A stretch of DNA of 6,489 nucleotides, taken from the NCBI GenBank assembly GCA_945890595.1, contig CAMDCQ010000138.1, positions 1-6,489 on the forward strand. Reading direction: 5' to 3'. Origin of the DNA: Chitinophaga pinensis. GTDB taxonomy: Bacteria; Bacteroidota; Bacteroidia; NS11-12g; UBA9320. The notes below the pieces were generated by a model. It saw nothing but the letters and a program-made list of their open reading frames with translations, had not been told where the DNA came from and searched no databases. The position numbers were made by a program, and so were the translations under genes. Shown piece by piece: positions 1-6,397 of the stretch. Numbering within the stretch: position 1 is the stretch's first letter; each line of letters opens with the position of its first letter.

Positions 1-50
1 CATAAAACACTGAATATCAATGATAAAAATGTAAACAGATGTAGATATCT

Positions 51-515
51 TTGATACTAGAGCACACTTTTTCGCTGAGTAGTGACGGATTTATAGGCGA
101 CTTATTGATTATGCTGAATGCATCTAGTTTTGCTTTTCACTTGTACTACGTAGCGAGATTGCTAAAAAAATACAAGGCTACTACCGTTACCGCCTTTATG
201 TTTATGATTGGTTTTGTATGGGTGCTGCCTGTGGGGTATAGCGAGTTTGCAGCGGTAGATTGGTCTATACTTACCCATAAAGCCATTTTTGCATTGGTTT
301 TTGTGGTGCTATTTGTCACCATTGCAAATTATATACTCAATGTATGGGCGGTACAAAACAGTAGTAGCACGCTTGCAGGCAGCTATATATACTTACAACC
401 ATTACTCGCTGCACTTATAGCCATAGCATTAGGTATGGATACCATTACTTGGGGCAAGGCTGGTTTCGGGTTGCTTATTGTTTTGGGACTTTGGCTGGTG
501 AATAGGGGGAGGTGA
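51..515 (+). CDS. EamA-family (DMT) transporter, C-terminal half only; possibly a broken gene
   Basis: The protein is a membrane segment of the drug/metabolite transporter superfamily; the substrate cannot be told. The 154 residues give five hydrophobic helices at about 16-35, 46-62, 79-99, 108-128 and 134-150, which is one complete EamA repeat. The stretch GSYIYLQPLLAALIA (110-124) and the ending TWGKAGFGLLIVLGLWLV (133-150) match the second repeat (TM6-10) of ordinary ten-helix members of about 300 residues. The first repeat is missing. The reading frame starts at a TTG (51) just after a TAG at 42-44. Frame 1 is open from the window edge to TGA at 52-54, but its residues there do not look like a transmembrane helix. 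The next in-frame ATG is at 111, inside the first helix. I infer a truncated or frameshifted transporter. A functional half-size protein is possible, since short DMT proteins exist. The start is uncertain. Confidence 0.7.
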   Translation: MILEHTFSLSSDGFIGDLLIMLNASSFAFHLYYVARLLKKYKATTVTAFMFMIGFVWVLPVGYSEFAAVDWSILTHKAIFALVFVVLFVTIANYILNVWAVQNSSSTLAGSYIYLQPLLAALIAIALGMDTITWGKAGFGLLIVLGLWLVNRGR

Positions 516-543
516 GCCTAGTCAAATAATGATACTATGAAAA

Positions 544-1098
544 TCAAAAATTATAGGTTACGCTCTTAGCTACTACTAGAAAACCAGCTCCGTCTGCTAA
601 AGTTAAACCACCAACCTTTCTCTTTTTTAATGTGCAACATGAGTTATTACAAGTCACTGTTGCACTGTTTCCTGTACTCACTACAGATGGCTTACATCCC
701 GAACAGCCATCACACCAAAATGCATAGCCTATACCAACCTGAGCCATAGGTAGAGTGTCACAATCTATAGGAATCCAATATACGTTATACCCAATTGGAA
801 GCGGATCATACTCTACGAATACACTATCATTTGGCATTGACACTACGGGATAATGAAAGTCTTCTAAAACAAATGCCTTTAAACCTACATTTTCAGAATT
901 CTGTTCAGTTGATTTATCAATACTAATATCTCCATTAGAGTTACGAGTTATCGTTAGGCTAATTACTAAGTTGGGGTCATTATTAGATGCTGATTTTATT
1001 TCAGTTACGACATTGGAATTACTAAGCGTTTTAGAAAATGTAAAACCAAAGAAAGTTAATATAACTACTAGGAAGAATACTTGAATACTACTTTTCAT
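544..1098 (-). CDS. Exported cysteine-rich protein of unknown function, paralogue A
   Basis: I do not recognise a named family. The 184 residues begin with a Sec-type signal or membrane anchor: lysine at 2, then a hydrophobic run at 6-21. The rest should lie outside the cytoplasm. Residues 43-62 (LVISLTITRNSNGDISIDKS) look like a beta hairpin. Further along are YWIPI (107-111), a cysteine cluster at 113, 129, 132, 135, 150, 154 and 155 with CNNSCC at 150-155, and the C-terminal segment GAGFLVVAKSVTYNF. Six of the seven cysteines align with those of the gene just upstream (1105-1689), which shares the whole layout, so the two are paralogues from an old tandem duplication. The start is the ATG 6 bp after the upstream stop, so the two are probably one transcript. 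The cysteines suggest disulfides in the periplasm or at the surface. No lipobox, T9SS C-terminal signal or catalytic motif was seen. The coding call is supported by the conserved paralogue; the function is unknown. Confidence 0.8.
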   Translation of the reverse strand: MKSSIQVFFLVVILTFFGFTFSKTLSNSNVVTEIKSASNNDPNLVISLTITRNSNGDISIDKSTEQNSENVGLKAFVLEDFHYPVVSMPNDSVFVEYDPLPIGYNVYWIPIDCDTLPMAQVGIGYAFWCDGCSGCKPSVVSTGNSATVTCNNSCCTLKKRKVGGLTLADGAGFLVVAKSVTYNF

Positions 1099-1104
1099 AA
1101 AAAT

Positions 1105-1689
1105 TTAATTAAGATAGTTAACTGAAGAAGCTACAATATAAACGCCACCACCACCATTATCTGCTGATCCAAACCCTGACCAGCCACTTACTAACCTACA
1201 TATTCCAGAACACGTATTATTACAATAAAGATTCGCAATATTTGGTGCACTCATCATTACAGATAAATCACAAGTCGAGTTTGCGTCGCAGTCACTTCCA
1301 ATACAATAAAATGTAACAGAACCACCTCCATTTTGAATAGGTGGATTGTCAAGTTCTATGGGGACCCAATAGAGTTCTTGTCCTGAAGGAATTCCATTCA
1401 CTGTGATTATAGCATTGTTGCCCGCTGTACTAGAATTTAAGTTCACACCATCACCTAAAATTGACTGCTGAATAATATCAGTCTGAGAAAAGGGAGCAGT
1501 AGTTTTTGAAATACTCGCTTGACCAGTTGAGCTAATAACTATATCCAAGGTAACAATTTCCGTTCCATCTGCACTCAATGACTTGACTTGATAAGAACTT
1601 GTTGGTGTCATCTCAAAACCCGAGAACATTACAATACTCACTATAAAAACAAGAAGAATACATGACTTTTCAATAAGTTTATTATTCAT
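1105..1689 (-). CDS. Exported cysteine-rich protein of unknown function, paralogue B
   Basis: First gene of the two-gene minus-strand unit; no named family recognised. The 194 residues start with a short polar stretch containing lysines (4, 8), then a hydrophobic run at 11-22, consistent with a signal peptide or N-terminal anchor. The mature part matches its neighbour (544-1098): a beta-rich stretch at 31-64 (QVKSLSADG, SISKTT), YWVPI at 107-111, cysteines at 129, 134, 140, 156, 160 and 164, CNNTC at 156-160, and a closing GGGGVYIVASSVNYLN. A glycine-rich insertion around 170-182 distinguishes it. Cys10 sits before the hydrophobic run, so it is not a lipoprotein cysteine. The six shared cysteines could form three disulfides after export. 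The gene is divergent from yicC across 257 bp. I found no convincing TAnnTTTG element on the minus strand there, so its promoter is unplaced. Adhesion, envelope or secreted-effector roles are all guesses. Confidence 0.8.
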   Translation of the reverse strand: MNNKLIEKSCILLVFIVSIVMFSGFEMTPTSSYQVKSLSADGTEIVTLDIVISSTGQASISKTTAPFSQTDIIQQSILGDGVNLNSSTAGNNAIITVNGIPSGQELYWVPIELDNPPIQNGGGSVTFYCIGSDCDANSTCDLSVMMSAPNIANLYCNNTCSGICRLVSGWSGFGSADNGGGGVYIVASSVNYLN

Positions 1690-1927
1690 AAGAAATCTGT
1701 TTTAAACCAATTAAATTCTGTCTACCAAAAAAACGTGTAGACATCCGCTTACATACTCTCAATCCTTATGTCTAGCATTTGGAGATTAAGAGGTCGCTAT
1801 TTACAAAGTAATAGAAAAATAATTATAATAAGAAATTTTTAGTAAGTACGTGTAAAGTGCGTACATCCAAAACGCTGATTTTTACGTGTAATAAAGAAAG
1901 ACTATATCACCGCTATTATCTTGCACT

Positions 1928-1935
1928 TATATTTG
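1928..1935 (+). promoter_or_regulatory. Candidate Bacteroidota -7 promoter element (TATATTTG) for yicC-gmk-nadD
   Basis: TATATTTG is an exact match to the Bacteroidota -7 consensus TAnnTTTG and lies 11 bp before the yicC ATG. If used, transcription would begin near 1940-1942, giving an almost leaderless mRNA. No TTG is found 17-23 bp upstream, so the -33 half is missing or degenerate, and an additional promoter further up in 1690-1927 is possible. In AT-rich DNA a six-base match can arise by chance, so this is a candidate only. Confidence 0.4.
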
Positions 1936-1946
1936 CCAGCATTATA

Positions 1947-2819
1947 ATGATTCGATCAATGACCGGCTATGGTATGGCCGAAAAGCATACCGAAAACTAT
2001 AGCGTAAAAGTAGAATTACGTAGCCTTAACGGAAAGTTTCTCGACTTAAGCCTACGCGTGCCTCGCTTCCTAATGCCTAAAGAAATAGAAATTAGAAACA
2101 CGTTTGGCAAAAAAATAGAACGAGGAAGTGCTACGCTCAGTATAAACGTGGTGAAGCACAAAACCAATGAAAATGACATTCAAATAAATGAAGCGTTGGC
2201 CGCCACCTATTATCATAAGCTACTCGACTTGAGCAAAAAACTGGGTGCGCCTGAGCACGACATTTTTAGAATAACCACCACCATGCAAGATGTAATTTAT
2301 CAAGATGATGAAAAATTGGATGAAGACTTATATAGCCTGGTTAAAGAAGTAGGAGAGTTAGCCTACTTAGAGTTTGACGCATTTAGACTTAAAGAAGGGG
2401 AAACGTTAAGAAGCTTGTTGAATGACTATGCTGAGACCATTGCTGAAGGCATACCTGCTATTGAAATACTAGAACCCATTCGCACAGAGAGTACCAAAGA
2501 AAGACTTCAAAAAAACCTGAAACAATTGGTGGAAGATGAGTCTTTTGATAAAAATAGATTTGAACAGGAACTCATTTATTACCTAGAGAAATACGATATT
2601 AACGAAGAAAAGCATAGGCTTAAAACGCATTGCGAACACTTTTGCGAAGCATTAGAAAATAACCCTAAGGGTAAAACGCTAAATTTTATAGCGCAAGAAA
2701 TGGGTCGTGAGATTAATACACTGGGGAGTAAGGCTAATCACGCCGGTATTCAAAAAGAAGTAGTCGCCATGAAAGAAGAATTGGAAAAAATAAAGGAGCA
2801 AGCACTTAACTTACTTTAA
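1947..2819 (+). CDS. yicC: YicC/YloC-family endoribonuclease
   Basis: Member of the YicC/YloC family of cytoplasmic RNases. Known members cleave RNA endonucleolytically, and in E. coli YicC has been linked to small-RNA decay. The 290 residues show the full family layout: the signature N-terminus MIRSMTGYG (1-9); the YicC N-terminal domain; FRLKEGETL (146-154) near the middle; and the C-terminal DUF1732 domain with YDINEEKHRLKTH (216-228), FIAQEMGREINTLGSK (247-262) and a final helix VVAMKEELEKIKEQ (272-285). The start is set at ATG 1947 because family proteins begin with MIRSMT. The frame is open upstream to a GTG at 1857, but those 30 extra residues have no family counterpart and mostly precede the candidate promoter. 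It is first in an operon with gmk (8 bp gap) and nadD, an order typical of Bacteroidota. No defect is visible. Confidence 0.95.
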   Translation: MIRSMTGYGMAEKHTENYSVKVELRSLNGKFLDLSLRVPRFLMPKEIEIRNTFGKKIERGSATLSINVVKHKTNENDIQINEALAATYYHKLLDLSKKLGAPEHDIFRITTTMQDVIYQDDEKLDEDLYSLVKEVGELAYLEFDAFRLKEGETLRSLLNDYAETIAEGIPAIEILEPIRTESTKERLQKNLKQLVEDESFDKNRFEQELIYYLEKYDINEEKHRLKTHCEHFCEALENNPKGKTLNFIAQEMGREINTLGSKANHAGIQKEVVAMKEELEKIKEQALNLL

Positions 2820-2827
2820 TACGAATA

Positions 2828-3445
2828 ATGACTCAAGGACAAGAAGAAGTTGACGCAGAAGCTAATACAGAAGTGACAAACAAATTAATCATATTTTCGG
2901 CGCCTAGTGGCAGTGGTAAAACAACTGTAGTACGTCATTTGCTGAATACAATACCAGATTTAGAATTCTCGATAAGCGCCACAACGAGAGCCAAAAGACC
3001 CAATGAAACGCATGGTGTAGATTATTATTTTTATACCAAAGAAGCATTCTTAGAGGCCGTTGAAGAAAATAAATTTATAGAGCATGAAGAGGTGTACAAC
3101 GGGATTTTTTACGGCACACTTAAAAGTGAAGTAGATCGACTTTGGGCAGCTAAAAAAACCGTTATTTTTGATTTAGATGTTCAAGGTGGACTTACCATAA
3201 AAAAATACTACCAAGATAGGGCTTTAGCCTTGTTTCTTAGGCCGCCTTCGGTACAAATTTTAGAAGAAAGATTGAGAAATCGCTCAACAGAAAGTGCATC
3301 TCAATTGGAAGAAAGGATAGCCAAAGCAAAAACTGAACTAAAATTTGAATTTCAGTTTGATAAAGTTATTGTTAACGATGTGTTAAGTGATACCTTTGCT
3401 ACCGCAGAAGAGGTAGTTGCAAGTTTTTTAAAATCAGAAGTTTAG
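2828..3445 (+). CDS. gmk: Guanylate kinase
   Basis: Transfers phosphate from ATP to GMP (or dGMP) to make GDP, an essential cytoplasmic step in guanine nucleotide supply. The 205 residues contain the P-loop SAPSGSGKTT (24-33), with Lys31 as the phosphate-binding lysine. The GMP-binding region follows: SATTRAKRPNETHGVDYYF (50-68), then FIEHEEVYNGIFYGT (83-97). Next come DLDVQGG (115-121), corresponding to the usual DIDVQGA, the lid segment LRPPSVQILEERLRNRST (137-154), and VIVND (180-184). It has about 18 mostly acidic or polar residues before the core begins at KLIIFSAPSG. No later ATG exists before the P-loop, so the ATG at 2828 is the best start. It lies 8 bp after yicC and 1 bp before nadD, so the three are almost certainly cotranscribed and translationally coupled. 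All catalytic motifs are intact. Confidence 0.97.
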   Translation: MTQGQEEVDAEANTEVTNKLIIFSAPSGSGKTTVVRHLLNTIPDLEFSISATTRAKRPNETHGVDYYFYTKEAFLEAVEENKFIEHEEVYNGIFYGTLKSEVDRLWAAKKTVIFDLDVQGGLTIKKYYQDRALALFLRPPSVQILEERLRNRSTESASQLEERIAKAKTELKFEFQFDKVIVNDVLSDTFATAEEVVASFLKSEV

Positions 3446-3446
3446 A

Positions 3447-4016
3447 ATGAAGGTAGGATTATTTTTTGGGTCATTTAACCCCATACATCATGGGCACTTA
3501 ATTATTGGTCAATATATGCTTGACCAAGCGAAGTTAGATGAAGTATGGTTTGTGGTTTCACCGCAAAACCCATTAAAGAAAGGGAAAGATATTATGGATG
3601 CTGATCACCGATTAAACATGGTGAAACTAGCAATCAAAGGGAATGAGCAGTTTAAGGTAAGTGACGTAGAATTTGATATGCCTATTCCTTCGTATTCGTC
3701 TTATACGCTTAAAAAATTAAAAGAGCTACATCCTTCTATTGAGTTTCAGCTTATCTTAGGAACCGATAATCTTCAACATTTAGAAAAATGGAAAGATCAT
3801 GAAGAGATATTAATGGAGTACGATATACTTTCCTATTTCAGAGAAGGTTTCCCGGGAGGCGAATTTGCTAAAAATCAGAAAGTTCGTGTGATGAAAGGAC
3901 CTATGCTCAACATATCAGCAAGTTATGTGCGTGGTTTGGTACGCATGGGACGAAGTATTAAGTATTTAGTACCTGATGAAGTGGCTGAGTATATGTATTC
4001 AAAAGTGAAAGATTAA
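3447..4016 (+). CDS. nadD: Nicotinate-nucleotide adenylyltransferase
   Basis: Joins nicotinate mononucleotide and ATP to give deamido-NAD and pyrophosphate, the penultimate step of NAD synthesis. The 189 residues fit the usual NadD length. The N-terminal nucleotidyltransferase motif is GSFNPIHHGH (8-17), with the HxGH pair at His14/His17. Further along are HRLNMVKLAI (54-63), LILGTDNL (102-109) with W115 shortly after, and the C-terminal ATP-binding motif ISASYVR (156-162), a variant of the common ISSTxIR. The ending YLVPDEVAEYM (173-183) is also typical. The start ATG at 3447 is one base after the gmk stop, so translation is probably coupled. It is the last gene of the yicC operon: an intrinsic terminator follows its stop. 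No anomalies were seen. Confidence 0.97.
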   Translation: MKVGLFFGSFNPIHHGHLIIGQYMLDQAKLDEVWFVVSPQNPLKKGKDIMDADHRLNMVKLAIKGNEQFKVSDVEFDMPIPSYSSYTLKKLKELHPSIEFQLILGTDNLQHLEKWKDHEEILMEYDILSYFREGFPGGEFAKNQKVRVMKGPMLNISASYVRGLVRMGRSIKYLVPDEVAEYMYSKVKD

Positions 4017-4032
4017 ATTATTTAGAGGATAT

Positions 4033-4072
4033 AAAAAAAGGAGCTAACCATGTGGTTAGCTCCTTTTTTTTT
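4033..4072. terminator. Bidirectional intrinsic terminator between nadD and ftsH
   Basis: GGAGCTAACCA (4040-4050) pairs perfectly with TGGTTAGCTCC (4053-4063); with the innermost pair open, the loop is four bases. Seven A residues (4033-4039) precede the stem and nine T residues (4064-4072) follow it, so the hairpin carries a U-tract in either transcript direction. It starts 16 bp after the nadD stop and ends 17 bp from the ftsH stop, placing it to end both convergent units. Confidence 0.95.
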
Positions 4073-4089
4073 GTGGTAATAATTTTAGG

Positions 4090-6183
4090 TTAATTTTCAA
4101 CAGTTTCTTCGGATGTTTCCGCTGTAGTTTCACTTATTTCTTCAGCTTCTACTGCCTCCATAGTTTCCTCTACGATGGCTGCTGTATCTGCTATTATTAG
4201 TTGATCGTCTAGTAGTTTTTTGGCGATGGCATCACTTGCACTCATCCCAAATATCTTTTCTAAATCTTCTTTAAAAATAACTTCTCTCTCTAGTAATTGA
4301 TTGGCTAGCGCAAGAACCTTATCTTTATTATCTGCAATTATTTTTATAGCTCTACGGTATTGCTCATCGGTGAGTTTTTTAATTTCGTCATCCATGAGCG
4401 CGGCTTGTTTCTCACTGAAAGGTTTACTAAAACCTTGGTCCATGTTATAATAGGAAACATTTCCTACAGCTTCATTTAAACCATATATACTTACCATAGC
4501 CATAGCTTGCTTGGTCACTTTTTCTAAGTCACTAAGCGCACCGGTACTAATTTTATCAAAAATAACTTTCTCTGCTGCTCTACCACCCAACGTGGCACAC
4601 ATTTCATCAAGTAATTGCTCGGTGCGTGTAATCTGACGTTCGTCTGGTAAATACCACGCAGCACCTAAGCTTCTTCCTCTAGGAACTATGGTTACTTTCA
4701 CCAAGGGGTGTGCATGTTCGCACAACCAACTTACGGTAGCGTGGCCTGCTTCGTGCACTGCCACAGCAAGTTTCTCATCTGGAGTGATTACTTTATTTTT
4801 CTTTTCAAGTCCGCCAACTATTCGGTCTACCGCATCCAGAAAGTCTTGTTTTTCTACTACTTTTTTGTCATAACGAGCCGCAATAAGTGCTGCTTCGTTA
4901 CACATATTGGCAATATCAGCACCACTAAAACCAGGAGTTTGACGTGCTAAGAAATCGATGTCAAGATTCTCTTCTGCCTTAATAGGTTTCAGGTGCACTA
5001 GGAATATAGCTTTACGCTCATTTAAGTCAGGCATATCTGCGTATATCTGTCTATCAAATCTTCCAGCTCTAAGTAATGCAGAGTCTAGAATATCTACTCT
5101 ATTGGTTGCAGCAAGCATAATAACGCCCGAATCTGTTCCAAAACCATCCATTTCTGTAAGTAATTGGTTTAGCGTGTTTTCACGTTCGTCATTACCGCCT
5201 TGCATGGCGTTTTTGCCTCTGGCTCTACCTATGGCGTCTATCTCGTCAATGAATATAATACACGGTGCTTTTTCCTTCGCTTGACGGAATAAGTCTCTTA
5301 CTCTACTTGCTCCTACACCCACAAACATTTCTACGAAATCAGACCCTGATAAAGAGAAAAAGGGTACGTCAGCTTCTCCAGCTACTGCTTTTGCTAGTAA
5401 TGTTTTACCGGTACCTGGAGGGCCTACTAGCAATGCTCCTTTTGGTATTTTACCACCTAGGTTACTGTATTTTGTTGGGTTTTTAAGGAAATCTACAATT
5501 TCCATTACTTCTTCTTTAGCACCTTCAAGTCCAGCAACATCTTTAAACGTCACATTTACTTTAGTGTCTTTATCAAAGAGTTGTGCTTTGCTCTTGCCAA
5601 TACTAAATATTTGTCCGCCACCTGCGCCACCGGATCCACCCATTCTGCGCATTACAAACATCCAAACCAGTACCAGAATACCTACCCAAAGTAACATTTG
5701 AAGTATAGGACTTGCCCATGGATCAGACTCTGCTATCCAGTTGGTTACAATGCGTTGCTCTGGTTTAAGATCGATTTGTGCAGCATCTATGGTTTCTTGG
5801 AATTTATCTGCAGGTCCTATGTCTGAGAGATAGTATGTGTATATATCTTCTCCTCCAGGAAAGTTAGGCTTGCGAATATCTTTTTTATAGGTTTCTTTTT
5901 CTTTCGCTTCTTTGGTTAGATATACCTCGGCTCGGTTTCTATTAACGACATTCAGCTTTGCTACATCTCCATTTTTTATCATTTGGAGCACTTCACCGGT
6001 ATCTTTTTTAAGACCTCCGCTAGGATTTAAAAAAGTGATACCCAAAAATATAGCTGCTAATATGGCATAGATCCATATCGGATTGAACTTAGGCTTTTTG
6101 GTTTGTGCTTTTTTATTATCAAAAGGATTCGGCGTACCGTTTTGATTTTCAGGTGTTTTACCTTTAGGTTTATTTTCAGACAT
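4090..6183 (-). CDS. ftsH: ATP-dependent zinc metalloprotease FtsH
   Basis: Membrane-anchored hexameric AAA+ protease that extracts and degrades misfolded membrane proteins and selected regulators. The 697 residues have a polar N-terminus, a first transmembrane helix (about 35-53), an extracytoplasmic FtsH_ext domain (about 60-155), a second helix (about 160-178) and a GGSGGAGGG linker. The AAA domain has Walker A GPPGTGKT (254-261), pore loop FVGVG (287-291), Walker B IIFIDEID (309-316) and second region of homology ATNR...RAGRFDR with arginine fingers R375 and R378. The M41 protease domain has the zinc motif HEAGH (477-481), and Asp552 in TGALSDLEK is the likely third ligand. The tail from about 665 is rich in glutamate and threonine. 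The length is slightly above E. coli FtsH, mainly from the N-terminal extension and the acidic tail. It is monocistronic here, convergent with nadD and divergent from kbl. All catalytic residues are present. Confidence 0.98.
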   Translation of the reverse strand: MSENKPKGKTPENQNGTPNPFDNKKAQTKKPKFNPIWIYAILAAIFLGITFLNPSGGLKKDTGEVLQMIKNGDVAKLNVVNRNRAEVYLTKEAKEKETYKKDIRKPNFPGGEDIYTYYLSDIGPADKFQETIDAAQIDLKPEQRIVTNWIAESDPWASPILQMLLWVGILVLVWMFVMRRMGGSGGAGGGQIFSIGKSKAQLFDKDTKVNVTFKDVAGLEGAKEEVMEIVDFLKNPTKYSNLGGKIPKGALLVGPPGTGKTLLAKAVAGEADVPFFSLSGSDFVEMFVGVGASRVRDLFRQAKEKAPCIIFIDEIDAIGRARGKNAMQGGNDERENTLNQLLTEMDGFGTDSGVIMLAATNRVDILDSALLRAGRFDRQIYADMPDLNERKAIFLVHLKPIKAEENLDIDFLARQTPGFSGADIANMCNEAALIAARYDKKVVEKQDFLDAVDRIVGGLEKKNKVITPDEKLAVAVHEAGHATVSWLCEHAHPLVKVTIVPRGRSLGAAWYLPDERQITRTEQLLDEMCATLGGRAAEKVIFDKISTGALSDLEKVTKQAMAMVSIYGLNEAVGNVSYYNMDQGFSKPFSEKQAALMDDEIKKLTDEQYRRAIKIIADNKDKVLALANQLLEREVIFKEDLEKIFGMSASDAIAKKLLDDQLIIADTAAIVEETMEAVEAEEISETTAETSEETVEN

Positions 6184-6202
6184 CTATTTTTGTTCGTCGT
6201 TA

Positions 6203-6210
6203 CAAGTATA
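6203..6210 (-). promoter_or_regulatory. Weak candidate -7 promoter element for ftsH
   Basis: Read on the minus strand this is TATACTTG, one mismatch from TAnnTTTG, ending 19 bp before the ftsH ATG. That is close to the 23-bp spacing of the better promoter before kbl. No TTG lies 17-23 bp upstream on that strand. It is the best match between ftsH and kbl for this direction, but it could be chance. Confidence 0.25.
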
Positions 6211-6343
6211 GCGATACAACGATTATGCCACTTAAATAGTTCAGATAATTTTATCCTTTTGTCGTAATTTGGTCGAGTTCTACGCTACAAACAGAAACTT
6301 TGGCATTAAAATGATTCTCAATTGGCAGAGAATGTATGAACTA

Positions 6344-6374
6344 TTGCACCACACCTCAAAGACGTGTATGTTTG
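6344..6374 (+). promoter_or_regulatory. Bacteroidota-type promoter for kbl (TTG-N20-TATGTTTG)
   Basis: TTG at 6344-6346 and TATGTTTG at 6367-6374 are separated by 20 bp, matching the Bacteroidota -33/-7 consensus (TTG, about 17-23 bp, TAnnTTTG). Transcription would start near 6380, leaving a short A-rich leader of about 18 bases before the ATG at 6398, as is common in this phylum where Shine-Dalgarno sites are rare. A 6-bp inverted repeat (6314-6333) lies just upstream. Confidence 0.65.
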
Positions 6375-6397
6375 CCCCATCCAAAAAAACGAATAAA

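Noticed and set aside
46..53. TATCTTTG, an exact -7 promoter match at the start of the half transporter
   Set aside because: No -33 TTG at the right distance, it overlaps the possible TTG start at 51, and the next in-frame ATG (111) falls inside the first helix. Not strong enough to call.
516..543. Terminator between the half transporter and the cysteine-rich pair
   Set aside because: No stem-loop with a T-tract is visible in the 28-bp gap.
1804..1811. Minus-strand TTACTTTG as a promoter for the cysteine-rich pair
   Set aside because: One mismatch in the essential TA, no -33 partner, and 114 bp from the start codon.
1768..1842. 24-codon open frame on the + strand in the region before yicC
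   Set aside because: Very short, no recognisable signal, isoleucine-rich AT-driven ending, no comparison available; most likely chance.
1846..1864. Short inverted repeat GTACG-N9-CGTAC upstream of yicC, extendable with wobble pairs
   Set aside because: Only five Watson-Crick pairs, no T-tract and no relation to a known regulator or start; expected by chance.
1997..2179. 60-residue minus-strand open frame inside yicC
   Set aside because: Lies wholly within the conserved YicC N-terminal domain and has no recognisable features; a shadow frame.
4688..5486. Several open frames on the + strand opposite ftsH
   Set aside because: They overlap the intact FtsH AAA and protease coding region on the other strand and show no family motifs; antisense shadows.
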